Position numbers and translations under genes: made by a program
Shown here: positions 8,074 through 15,489 of the stretch, one piece after another
Position numbering within the stretch: the stretch's first letter is position 1
Layout: every line of letters begins with the position of its first letter
The notes under the pieces: model-generated
What the model saw: only the letters and a program-made list of their open reading frames with translations
Database searches by the model: none
Told to the model about the DNA's origin: nothing
Source: Candidatus Helarchaeota archaeon
Lineage (GTDB): Archaea; Asgardarchaeota; Lokiarchaeia; Helarchaeales; HEL-GB-A
Direction: 5' to 3'
NCBI GenBank assembly: GCA_013375455.1
Contig: JABXJT010000055.1
Coordinates: 1-30,732 of the forward strand
DNA length: 30,732 bases

Positions 8074-8172
8074 TGCCCCGGCCGGGATTCGGACCCGGGT
8101 CGTTCCCCTAGAGAAGGGATCTAGTTTAGGGGTGAAAGCCCTAAATGCTTGGCCGGACTACACCACCGGGGC
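8074..8172 (-). tRNA. tRNA-Glu(TTC) with a 23-nt intron in the variable region
   Basis: The acceptor GCCCCGG pairs with CCGGGGC and the discriminator is A; CCA is not encoded. The D arm is GTGTAGTCCGGCCAAGCAT, as in archaeal tRNA-Glu. The anticodon arm is TAGGG-CTTTCAC-CCCTA (anticodon TTC) and the T arm is CCGGG-TCCGAAT-CCCGG. About 28 bases separate the anticodon and T stems where five are expected, so about 23 (8103-8125) must be removed. They form a hairpin (CTAGA/TCTAG), and exon CCCT can pair with intron GGGG as a BHB central helix. Position 55 is C where a U (pseudouridine) is almost universal. Confidence 0.87.
8103..8125 (-). other. Probable BHB intron in tRNA-Glu, between the anticodon arm and T arm
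   Basis: A 23-nt excess over the normal variable loop. Its core CTAGATCCCTTCTCTAG forms a 5-bp hairpin. The 3' strand of the anticodon stem (CCCT) can pair with GGGG at the intron end, with AAA and AAC as bulges. The inner helix needs one extra bulged base, so the fit is looser than for the Ser and Asn introns. The cut register is uncertain by a base or two. Confidence 0.68.
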
Positions 8173-8225
8173 ATGTTAAAATAAAGTGGCGCCGCCGGTA
8201 GGACTCGAACCTACGACCGACAGGT

Positions 8226-8247
8226 ATCTGCTTTTCTTATGGAAAAA
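8226..8247 (-). other. Canonical 37/38 BHB intron in tRNA-Asn
   Basis: A 22-nt intron. The outer helix is the anticodon stem ACAGG/CCTGT. The central helix is CTGT/GCAG (4 bp, one wobble), the bulges are TAT and ATA, and the inner helix is TTTTC/GAAAA. Cutting after the second base of each bulge gives the exact CTGTTAA loop. This is textbook BHB geometry. Confidence 0.88.
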
Positions 8248-8277
8248 TAACAGCCTGTCGCACTACCTAACTGTGCT

Positions 8278-8302
8278 GTCGCCACAATCAATTTAGATTG
8301 AT
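8278..8302 (-). other. Non-canonical BHB intron in tRNA-Asn, near positions 8/9
   Basis: A 25-nt intron. The central helix CGCC (acceptor, exon) pairs with GGCG (intron, 4 bp). The bulges are GTA and ACA, and the inner helix CAATC/GATTG closes a TAAATT loop. The outer positions CG continue pairing with GC. Excision restores a perfect acceptor stem and TA at 8-9. Confidence 0.82.
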
Positions 8303-8421
8303 ACGGCGGCTAGGCGGCGGCTGAACAGTTTCTTAACCATGTATGGATATGAAAAATTATTTGATTAATATTAATTTTATGTTCAAAAATTTATCAAGTT
8401 TTTCCTTTTTCTAAAACTTTC

Positions 8422-8991
8422 TTATCGTGGAGGGATTTTCCATAAATTAGCACGATCTTTTTTCATTTCCTGTCGTTTTTTATAAAGGAATTGATACACC
8501 GTGCTATGAGACAGACCATCAATTAACATGTTAACGGCTTTTTTGGCGATTTTAAGAACATTAATGGGACCTATTAGTGTTATAGTGTTTCCGTAGACCG
8601 AGAGGACGGTTCCAGTCAATTCCTCGATCAATTTTCTAGTTTTTCCAGCTTCACCAATGACGCGTCCTTTAATGCGCTTGATGGCTTTCTCATTGCGTCC
8701 AAAAATTGCTGACAAATCGATGATTTCTAAGTATGCCTCCTCATCTAAGAGATTTAAAGCTCGTTCAGGACTAAATCCACGGCCGATTGCCTTAATGATA
8801 TCCCGTGCTTTCCATACGGCAAGTGGATTTTCAGCTTCAGGGGTATTTACAATATGCACCAATCCTTCTTTGCTGTCGATTTCGATGGAGGTTTGAGTTA
8901 GGGTCTCAATCTGTAGCTTTGTTTCACCATTTTTTCCAATGAGTACAGCAATACGCTCCATCGGAATTTTGACGTGCTCCTCGGCCTTCAT
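8422..8991 (-). CDS. KH-domain ribosome-assembly protein, archaeal Dim2/Pno1 homologue
   Basis: About 189 residues with two KH-type modules. The first holds VKIPMERIAVLIGKNGETK and the second RIKGRVIGEAGKTRKLIEEL. The diagnostic C terminus is LIDGLSHSTVYQFLYKKR. Archaeal Dim2 binds the 3' end of 16S rRNA and works with Nob1 and Rio1 in final small-subunit maturation. The longest frame starts at 9012 inside the end of rio1. The ATG at 8991 is preferred because GGGATGA stands upstream at good spacing and the protein then begins close to the first KH strand. Its position directly after rio1 is a conserved and functionally sensible arrangement. Confidence 0.88.
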   Translation of the reverse strand: MKAEEHVKIPMERIAVLIGKNGETKLQIETLTQTSIEIDSKEGLVHIVNTPEAENPLAVWKARDIIKAIGRGFSPERALNLLDEEAYLEIIDLSAIFGRNEKAIKRIKGRVIGEAGKTRKLIEELTGTVLSVYGNTITLIGPINVLKIAKKAVNMLIDGLSHSTVYQFLYKKRQEMKKDRANLWKIPPR

Positions 8992-8998
8992 CCGTGTT

Positions 8999-9769
8999 TC
9001 ATCCCGTAACATATTCGTAAGCTTGATCTAGCGAAGGTAATTCTATTTCAAAACTAGAGAAGTAATATAATAGATTTTTTAAATCTCTTATAAGAAATTC
9101 ACGCGCATTTGGATGGTCCAAAACGACACCTTGTGAAATGTCAATAATGACCGGTTCATCAGTGTAGAGAATGTTAAATTCACTTAAATCCGCGTGGACC
9201 AATTTTGCTTTTTGGAAAAGCAACTTCACGTACTTGAGTATCATATCAAAGACTTTTTGGGGTTTAGAGAGGGTACAATTTTTAAGGAGTGGTGCAGGAT
9301 CTCCATCGGTTCCTATAAATTCCATTACAAGAATATTCTTTCGCACGGCGAAGGGCTTGGGAACTCGGACTTTCGCGGTTCTCGCACGGTTTAAGTTTTT
9401 AAATTCTTTTTCAGCCCAAGCAAAAATTAAATCTCGCGTTTTACGACGGATTCTCTTGAACCGGGGATCGCCAATGACGTAAGGCCACATAAATCGAGTT
9501 TCGGCGGTTTTAATTCGGTATATTTTGACTGCAAGGTCCTGCTCAGGGCCGATGGCATAATAGACGTTGGCTTCCTTGCCCGTGGAGATTACAAATTCAA
9601 TTTCATCCAAAATATTTCGATTATAGAGTTCATAGATTGTTTTTTGTGTTTCTGTGTCAAAAACACCTTCAACAACACTTTGGTCTTCGGATCTCTTTTT
9701 GCGTATTTTCCTTTTATCGATTTTCGTTTCTAAGTTATCTGCCTTATCGTCCACGTATGAGACCTTCAT
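8999..9769 (-). CDS. rio1: Serine/threonine protein kinase Rio1
   Basis: A 256-residue RIO-family kinase. The nucleotide loop STGKEANVYYA is followed by the lysine strand LAVKIYRIKT, the RIO1-type MWPYVIGDPRFKRIRRKTRD region, hinge MEFIGTDGDPAP, catalytic loop LVHADLSEFNILY (catalytic Asp) and metal-binding DISQGVVLDHPNA. RIO1 is an ATPase/kinase that releases late factors from pre-40S/30S particles. Its ATG overlaps the stop of the upstream reductase gene (ATGA), and its end overlaps the Dim2 frame. It is therefore the middle of a tightly coupled operon of Nmd3, reductase, Rio1 and Dim2. Confidence 0.95.
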   Translation of the reverse strand: MKVSYVDDKADNLETKIDKRKIRKKRSEDQSVVEGVFDTETQKTIYELYNRNILDEIEFVISTGKEANVYYAIGPEQDLAVKIYRIKTAETRFMWPYVIGDPRFKRIRRKTRDLIFAWAEKEFKNLNRARTAKVRVPKPFAVRKNILVMEFIGTDGDPAPLLKNCTLSKPQKVFDMILKYVKLLFQKAKLVHADLSEFNILYTDEPVIIDISQGVVLDHPNAREFLIRDLKNLLYYFSSFEIELPSLDQAYEYVTG

Positions 9770-10863
9770 TTATTTTTCCATAAACTCAAAGCTATTTCGG
9801 TAGATCTATGATTTTGCCATAATTTCATAAACCGCAATATATTTTCATCCGAGCCGTAGACTTCAGGCTGGATTTCGCGCTTGGCAATTAAAGCAGTTAG
9901 GAACGCCTGCCTCAACTTTTTTTCATAGAGTTCATTCAATTTATCTATGCTATTTTTATCAATTGTTCTCTTTAAAACTTGTCCTGCAAGAACGCCGCTT
10001 ATGGCGGCATAGATGATCCCTTTACCGCTCAGTGGATCCACGAACCCGGCCGCATCTCCTGTTGCGATTACTCGGTCATTATAAAGGGGTCGGACGCCGA
10101 CAGGCACGAGATGGGCTGATTTTCTCATTAATTTGCCATTTTTTATTTGATCCTGTACCAGGTCTTTAAATTCTTGAAACTGTCGGCTGGAATTCCGGAT
10201 TTCAGTGAGTCGACATCCCCAACCTACGCTTATTGCTTCTCTTTTTGGGAAAAGCCACCCGTAACCGGTTCCGAAAAAAGTTTTCCCAAAATAGATGTGA
10301 AGATGATCCGATCCTAATCTTCTTTCAATGATTTGTTTTGAAAGTTTTATTTCGTGAGTAATAGTTAATGCAATTTCATCACGCAAGAATTTTCTCCAAC
10401 CTAGCAAGCGTAAAACTGTGGAATTCACGCCATCAGCGGCTATCAGCCAATCGCTCTTAAATTCCCCCTTGGTTGTCTTAACGTGAAACTTATCATCTTT
10501 TCTTATAATATTGGTAACCATTGTCCCGTCTTTAAGTTGAGCGCCACTATTTCGAGCGCGTTGAGTCAGGAATGCATCTAGATCTGATCGCCACAATACG
10601 ACCCCCTCACCCTTTCGCTCAATGACAGTGTCCTTTGAGATGTGATGCAATATTAATGAACTGAAATGTCTTTGGATTATTTCATCTGGAATTTCAAATT
10701 CTTCTACCATTTCCTTTGGTATCGCGCCACCACATGCTTTATAACGAGGAATTTTTTCTTTTTCGAGGAGGACTACTGGGAAACCACTTTTTGCTAAGGT
10801 TTCTGCACAGGTTGATCCCGCGGGACCTGCCCCTACAATAATGATCGAATCCATATTTTTCAC
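9766..10863 (-). CDS. Geranylgeranyl reductase family FAD-dependent oxidoreductase
   Basis: A 365-residue flavoprotein. The N-terminal Rossmann motif SIIIVGAGPAGSTCAETLAK is followed by the GGR-type EKEKIPRYKACGGAIPKEM. The second FAD motif is RVIATGDAAGFVDPLSGKGI near residue 270. In archaea members saturate the geranylgeranyl chains of ether lipids; others act on chlorophyll side chains or quinones. The start may be the GTG at 10863 or the ATG at 10854, the latter with GTGA just upstream. It sits between nmd3 (3-base gap) and rio1 (ATGA overlap). Its place in a ribosome-assembly operon is not explained by its chemistry. The exact substrate is inferred from family only. Confidence 0.85.
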   Translation of the reverse strand: MKNMDSIIIVGAGPAGSTCAETLAKSGFPVVLLEKEKIPRYKACGGAIPKEMVEEFEIPDEIIQRHFSSLILHHISKDTVIERKGEGVVLWRSDLDAFLTQRARNSGAQLKDGTMVTNIIRKDDKFHVKTTKGEFKSDWLIAADGVNSTVLRLLGWRKFLRDEIALTITHEIKLSKQIIERRLGSDHLHIYFGKTFFGTGYGWLFPKREAISVGWGCRLTEIRNSSRQFQEFKDLVQDQIKNGKLMRKSAHLVPVGVRPLYNDRVIATGDAAGFVDPLSGKGIIYAAISGVLAGQVLKRTIDKNSIDKLNELYEKKLRQAFLTALIAKREIQPEVYGSDENILRFMKLWQNHRSTEIALSLWKNK

Positions 10864-10866
10864 TTA

Positions 10867-11979
10867 TTATTTTGGAATTATATATATTTGTCCATCCACT
10901 TCAAATCCTCTTGTTACTTCACCAACTTTTAATTCACCATATTTTTCGGATTTGGGAATCTCAAATATTCGATAATTTTTGAGGTCCATGAGTTGAAACG
11001 TTTCTTTTGTTTGTGAAAAATTAATAAATGATCGGATATCGCTTGAATGTAGTAAAACTGTTGCATCTTTTAGAACTTTTAATGGCTTTTTAAATTGTTC
11101 AAGCGTAATTAAATTATGACCACTGACCTTTTTTCCCCGAATTTGAGTGATATGTAATGGAGCATTATTAACCCATAATAAATCTCCTTCGACAAATGAA
11201 GGTAAATATATGCTGATATAAAGTTTATTTTGTTTCACTTCTTTTGGAATTTTTCGAGATCCAAATTTATAAGTTTCCTTTAAAAGTCCTCCTAGATTAT
11301 AACTTAAATTTGAGGCGAGAGCCCGAGCAAATTTCTCAGACCCGACATAGAACGTGATTTTTCCTTTTTTCATATTGAATTTAGAAATATATGCCAAATC
11401 GTCCAATTTTGTTGATTTTGCAACTTGTTTTTCTATGAATGAGAAAACGTAATCCCGTTCCCGTTCGAGCATTTCACGATATGGCGTTAAAATGTGTAGA
11501 ATAGCTTGATACATTCCCCTTTTTACACTTAGACAAGAGGGACAAACAGTGAAAACTAAATCGACCTTTTGGGATTTATAACTTTCAGAATAGATGTCCA
11601 GTGTATTATGGGCACGACCTCGTGCGTTAATATCAATAATTATTGTTTCCTTTCTTAAAATGGATTCCATGTTTCCAGGAACGTTTGAAGTTATTTCCAA
11701 TTCAGTTTGAGGTGGGCGTTCTATTTGGGGAGGAATGATGTCTTTTAGCGCATTATCAATAATGCTCTCTAGATCGGTGTAATGTGAGGTAATCCATCGA
11801 TTTTTAAAGAAATAGCGATTACACTTTTCACACAACTTTATTTTTAAAGGAGCGGGAAATGTAAGTAAGGGATGTAACTCAATGTAACAGTCTGGGCAAA
11901 GATTTTCTATTAATTGGACTTTTTCACTTGCGATTCTTCCACATTTATAGCAAAAGTTTTGCATTTTTCTTTCAATCAT
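10867..11979 (-). CDS. nmd3: Nmd3-like large-subunit assembly/export factor
   Basis: A 370-residue protein with the N-terminal zinc-ribbon signature of NMD3. It has CYKCG, then LCPDC about 15 residues later, then LCEKCNRYF and WITSHYTDLE, with a further CPSC near residue 150. The core contains the family's RGRAHNTLDIYSESY-like region and an OB/SH3-like C-terminal half. In eukaryotes NMD3 binds the 60S joining face and carries it through export. Archaeal Nmd3 lacks the shuttling tail and presumably acts in 50S assembly. An internal ATG at 11964 (MQNFCYKCG) is an alternative start. It heads the operon with the reductase, rio1 and dim2. Confidence 0.92.
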   Translation of the reverse strand: MIERKMQNFCYKCGRIASEKVQLIENLCPDCYIELHPLLTFPAPLKIKLCEKCNRYFFKNRWITSHYTDLESIIDNALKDIIPPQIERPPQTELEITSNVPGNMESILRKETIIIDINARGRAHNTLDIYSESYKSQKVDLVFTVCPSCLSVKRGMYQAILHILTPYREMLERERDYVFSFIEKQVAKSTKLDDLAYISKFNMKKGKITFYVGSEKFARALASNLSYNLGGLLKETYKFGSRKIPKEVKQNKLYISIYLPSFVEGDLLWVNNAPLHITQIRGKKVSGHNLITLEQFKKPLKVLKDATVLLHSSDIRSFINFSQTKETFQLMDLKNYRIFEIPKSEKYGELKVGEVTRGFEVDGQIYIIPK

Positions 11980-12078
11980 GAAATATTTTAATAGTAATCA
12001 AGCGGCGAGAAATGGCGTTTGGGTAATTTTTTGGTAAAAAATGGAGTTTTAAGGGATTTTTGGGAGACCTTTTCGAGA

Positions 12079-13143
12079 TTAGACATACTTTTTAACACAC
12101 ATTAATTCCGCGTTTAAAATAACTGCTCCTGCAGCACCACGAATGGTATTATGGCTTATCAAGCATAAATTAATGGATTTTTCATCGCATCCTCGTCGAA
12201 TTCGTCCTACAGTAACTGACATCCCTGGTACTGACCCAGCCATCCGATCCAGTCTAGGTTGTGGTCGATTAATTTCTTCTCGAACAATAAGGGGATTTTT
12301 TGGAGCGTAAGGCAACCCAAGGGAGTCTAATCCTGGAAATTCTCGGATTACTTTTTTGACTTCTTCAATGTCAGCTGATTCTTTGGTCTTAATGTATGCC
12401 GTTTCAAAGTGCCCATCAATTGTTGGTACCCTCGTGCAAGTAGCTACCATCTTGAAGTCAGCCTTCTTTATGTGGTCGTCTTCAAATGTTCCTATGATTT
12501 TATGTACTTCAGAAACAACCTTTTCCTCTTCACCACCGATGTAGGGAATGACGTTATCGGTGATCAATAAACCAGGTACTCCTGGAAGTCCTGCACCTGA
12601 AATGGCTTGCCATGTATTCATGATGGCCTCTTCGATTCCAAAACGATCATTGATAGGCTTAAAAACCATTGCTAACCCGATTGTAGTGCAGTTTGGATCC
12701 GTACAGATCGCCCCTGACCAATTCCGCTTCTCTTTTTGTGTCTCAATTAATTGTAAGTGATCGGGATTTATTTCGGGGATAATCAGGGGAACATCTTCTG
12801 CCATCCGGAAGGCACTGGCATTGCTTGTCAATGTGTATCCTGCTTTTGCAAATTCAGGCTCAACTTTCTTAGCAACGCCGGAAGGGAGAGCAGAGAATGC
12901 AAGGTCTGCCTGCTCAACAGCTCTTGGATCCATTGGTTTAATAATCATTTCAGCGATTTCATCTGGCATGTTGGAACTAAGGTACCAAGAATCGCGCATC
13001 CGATCCTTGTATTTTTGACCAGCAGAGCGTTCTGAAGCCGCAAGGTCCACGATATCAAACCAGGGATGTGGATATAAGGCTTCTATTAACCGCTGACCGA
13101 CGGTACCCGTACATCCAAGAATTACACAGGATTTTTTCTGCAT
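12079..13143 (-). CDS. asd: Aspartate-semialdehyde dehydrogenase
   Basis: A 354-residue enzyme that reduces aspartyl phosphate to aspartate semialdehyde, for lysine, threonine, methionine and isoleucine synthesis. The NADP-binding motif VILGCTGTVGQRL is at 7-20. The catalytic cysteine is C152 in the SGAICTDPNCTTIGLAM region. The conserved ISGAGLPGVPG and the C-terminal GRIRRG..SINLCLISHNTI and RGAAGAVILNAEL are of the archaeal/fungal subtype. No other amino-acid gene adjoins it; it is flanked by the UPF0280 gene upstream on the same strand. Confidence 0.96.
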   Translation of the reverse strand: MQKKSCVILGCTGTVGQRLIEALYPHPWFDIVDLAASERSAGQKYKDRMRDSWYLSSNMPDEIAEMIIKPMDPRAVEQADLAFSALPSGVAKKVEPEFAKAGYTLTSNASAFRMAEDVPLIIPEINPDHLQLIETQKEKRNWSGAICTDPNCTTIGLAMVFKPINDRFGIEEAIMNTWQAISGAGLPGVPGLLITDNVIPYIGGEEEKVVSEVHKIIGTFEDDHIKKADFKMVATCTRVPTIDGHFETAYIKTKESADIEEVKKVIREFPGLDSLGLPYAPKNPLIVREEINRPQPRLDRMAGSVPGMSVTVGRIRRGCDEKSINLCLISHNTIRGAAGAVILNAELMCVKKYV

Positions 13144-13215
13144 TTAAATTACCAACCATTTGAATTAATTAGGATTTAAATAAATTCAAGTCTTTTAAAT
13201 GTTACATGTGGGGGT

Positions 13216-13986
13216 TTACAAAATGGTGAAATCGGAAGGAAGTACATTTGAATAGCGCTGCGTCAAGACTTTCCATGATTTTCCTGTTATTTTTAAAAGT
13301 TGTGGTAATTTCCCAACAATTCCCGCGAATTTTCCACGTATGATTAGTGCTCCACGAACACCATCTAAAGTTTCCGCGGCTTCTAAACCTTTTTGAACGG
13401 ATTTTTCAAAATCGGGTCCTTTTACTTCGTTTGCAACGGCAGTCGCGCCAGCATCACCAAGAGCGGCATTATTCGTTAATACCGTGGCAGCATCAGCTTC
13501 ACCAAAACTAAATGCATGCCCGACCGTACCCGAACTCGTTCCGAGCCCAATAGGAAAATCTTCAGTTTCAAATCGAAACCCAATTTTGCCTGAGAGAGGA
13601 GAATTTCCTGCAAAAATACCTACGTTAATTGAAATATTTGAAATACCTGCAATTTCCCCACCATTTTCAATAAGTGCGACCTTTGCTCCAAATTTGACCA
13701 TTTCTTTTACACCTAAATCCGCGAGCGCTCCTGCTACTGCTGCCATTGGGCCTACTCCAGCAATTTCACCCGCTTCGGCCATTATTGAAATTATTTCAGG
13801 TGCATCCTTCTCTATTCTTATTGGTTGGAGGGTTTTCAGAAACTTAGGATGCCCTGCGATGTATTGCTCCAATTGATTCCGATGGTATTTAATTATTAAA
13901 ATAGCCGCACGAATGGCCTTCGCTTTATCAGTTTTAAAAAAGATGTCCGATTCTTTAATTATCTCTCGATGCTGCGTTAAAGGCAA
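13216..13986 (-). CDS. UPF0280 family (ApbE-like) protein
   Basis: A 256-residue member of COG2122/UPF0280, distantly related to the FMN transferase ApbE. The family signature is visible: ISIMAEAGEIAGVGPMAAVA, ALADLGVKEM, ALIENGGEIAG, GLGTSSGTVGHAFSFGEADA and LGDAGATAVANEV. The Gly-rich, Thr-Ser-Ser region corresponds to the ApbE flavin site. Biochemical function is not established; relatives are common in methanogens and other archaea. The only plausible start is TTG at 13986, with no strong ribosome site. The family call is solid, the role is not. Confidence 0.87.
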   Translation of the reverse strand: MPLTQHREIIKESDIFFKTDKAKAIRAAILIIKYHRNQLEQYIAGHPKFLKTLQPIRIEKDAPEIISIMAEAGEIAGVGPMAAVAGALADLGVKEMVKFGAKVALIENGGEIAGISNISINVGIFAGNSPLSGKIGFRFETEDFPIGLGTSSGTVGHAFSFGEADAATVLTNNAALGDAGATAVANEVKGPDFEKSVQKGLEAAETLDGVRGALIIRGKFAGIVGKLPQLLKITGKSWKVLTQRYSNVLPSDFTIL

Positions 13987-14083
13987 TTCTCTTTACACGT
14001 CAATTCTTCTTTAATTCAATATTTCAATTTATAGAATAAAAAGGTTCTAAAAGTTTTTATTTGGGAATTTTCTTAGGAAAATT

Positions 14084-15472
14084 ATGCATAAATCCCGATG
14101 GCTTTTATTGCTTTTTCTAATCCCATTCCTCCTATTTGCGATCCCGCAGAACGCTAACGCTCAGGGAGGTTCCTCTGTTTTAAAAATAACGCTAGATAAC
14201 GATATTGGGCTTGCAGAGGAATTAATGTTTGATGATGCGATAAATTATGCACAACAACAAGGTGTGGATCTGATCGTAGTAGAACTTAGTACCCCTGGAG
14301 GAACTGTAGATGCAGTACTCGAAATTATGGGGAAATTTGAAAGATCATCCATTCCAATTTGTATTTGGATTCCAGTTGGGGCCGGCGCATGGTCAGGAGG
14401 AACGTACCTTTTGATGGCATCCCATATTGCAGCAATGGCATCTCCATCTTTTATAGGGAGTTGCCAACCTGTGGGAGATGACGGGCTTCCTATTACCGAC
14501 AGCAAATACATCAATCCATTAATTGCAACCATAGTCCGTTATGCAGAGTTACATAATCGAAATACAACAATAGCAGAACAGTTCATCACCCAAAACTTGA
14601 ATTTGGATGATCAAGATGCTTTAAATTTTAATGTAACAGAATTTCAAGCAAATTCTCTCACATCCCTGTTAAATCAATTGAATAATTATACACTCCTGAA
14701 GAATATTACTGGCCAAGAAACTTATTATGAATTAGTTTCATCTTTCGGAGGGCCGTATCCAATTCCCGAACGGATTAATTTCACATACCTTGATATCAAG
14801 TCCGCAAATATCATCCCATACAATCCCAGTATTTCTTATCATTTCATTCGTTTCATTACAAATCCGACAGTTGTTTCCATCTTTTTAACAGTCGGTTCAT
14901 TTGGTTTGATCATTGGACTTACTACTACAAATACACATTTAGATGAGATAGTAGGCGGGATTGCACTTGTAATTGGTTTAATTGGTATAGGAATAATTGG
15001 TATTGCAGTAGGGGCAATTATTTTGTTCGCTATTGGTCTCGCATTTTTCCTTTTAGAAATTAAGTTTGATGTGGGGTTCAATGGTTCCTTAGCAATTGGT
15101 GGTGGAGTCTGTATTGCGATTGCGAGTTTATTTATCATTCCGTCGAGTGCCTTTTGGGCAAAACCTGAGTTTTTAGCAAGCGCAAAATGGTCTGCCTTTG
15201 GAATTAGTGTTGCTTTCATCGCATTTTTTTCGGTCATAGCGATTAAAGTTCTTGAAACTAAAGGCTTAAAATCAGAATTAGACGTGGACCGTTTATGTGG
15301 AGCGCGAGGTTACGTAAAGAAAGAACTGAAACCTGAAGGGCAAGTCATCGTAAAGGCAGAACAGTGGAGTGCAATTGCTCTTGAGGGTAATTGGCCCATC
15401 GCTGAAGGCGAAGATATAGAAGTTGTAAAAATTGATGGTCTACGGCTCATTGTAAAACGAGTAGAAGAATAA
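14084..15472 (+). CDS. NfeD-type membrane-bound ClpP-class serine protease
   Basis: A 462-residue protein. A signal peptide is at 1-26 (hydrophobic LLLLFLIPFLLFAI, then ANA/QGG). The ClpP-like domain follows: VDLIVVELSTPGGTVDAVLE, then GAGAWSGGTYLLMASHIAAM with the probable nucleophile Ser104, and GSCQPVGDDG then DSKY with a candidate general base Lys141. This is the Ser-Lys dyad pattern of Pyrococcus PH1510 (1510-N). Four to five membrane segments are at about 285-405, and a soluble C-terminal NfeD OB-fold (GARGYVKKELKPEGQVIVKA, then EGEDIEVVKIDGLRLIVKRV) follows. The Pyrococcus relative cleaves a stomatin-like protein; no stomatin gene is visible here. The family role is membrane-quality control. 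Confidence 0.9.
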   Translation: MHKSRWLLLLFLIPFLLFAIPQNANAQGGSSVLKITLDNDIGLAEELMFDDAINYAQQQGVDLIVVELSTPGGTVDAVLEIMGKFERSSIPICIWIPVGAGAWSGGTYLLMASHIAAMASPSFIGSCQPVGDDGLPITDSKYINPLIATIVRYAELHNRNTTIAEQFITQNLNLDDQDALNFNVTEFQANSLTSLLNQLNNYTLLKNITGQETYYELVSSFGGPYPIPERINFTYLDIKSANIIPYNPSISYHFIRFITNPTVVSIFLTVGSFGLIIGLTTTNTHLDEIVGGIALVIGLIGIGIIGIAVGAIILFAIGLAFFLLEIKFDVGFNGSLAIGGGVCIAIASLFIIPSSAFWAKPEFLASAKWSAFGISVAFIAFFSVIAIKVLETKGLKSELDVDRLCGARGYVKKELKPEGQVIVKAEQWSAIALEGNWPIAEGEDIEVVKIDGLRLIVKRVEE

Positions 15473-15489
15473 CTTATTATTATTGAATA

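Larger units (their letters stand above)
8187..8310 (-). tRNA. tRNA-Asn(GTT) with two introns, CCA encoded
   Basis: Removing 25 nt (8278-8302) and 22 nt (8226-8247) leaves a canonical tRNA-Asn. The acceptor GCCGCCG pairs perfectly with CGGCGGC. Positions 8-9 are TA, the D arm is GCAC-AGTTAGGTA-GTGC, the anticodon arm is ACAGG-CTGTTAA-CCTGT, the variable loop is CGGTC and the T arm is GTAGG-TTCGAGT-CCTAC. Discriminator G and an encoded CCA follow. Without the first intron the 5' end would read GTGGCGA, which does not pair with the acceptor 3' strand. A scan that ignores non-canonical introns would therefore place the 5' end wrongly or score the gene poorly. Confidence 0.9.

Noticed and set aside
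8186..8285. tRNA-Asn with 5' end at GTGGCGA and only the anticodon intron
   Set aside because: That acceptor does not pair with CGGCGGC. GCCGCCG 25 bases further upstream pairs perfectly, which requires a second intron.
13484..13876. Plus-strand 130-residue Ala/Pro/Ser-rich ORF
   Set aside because: It is a mirror frame of the UPF0280 gene, typical of Gly/Ala-rich genes, with no ribosome site or recognisable motif.
14839..15237. Minus-strand 132-residue ORF
   Set aside because: It is opposite the membrane region of the NfeD protein. Its Ile/Pro/Ala-rich composition is produced by the complementary strand.
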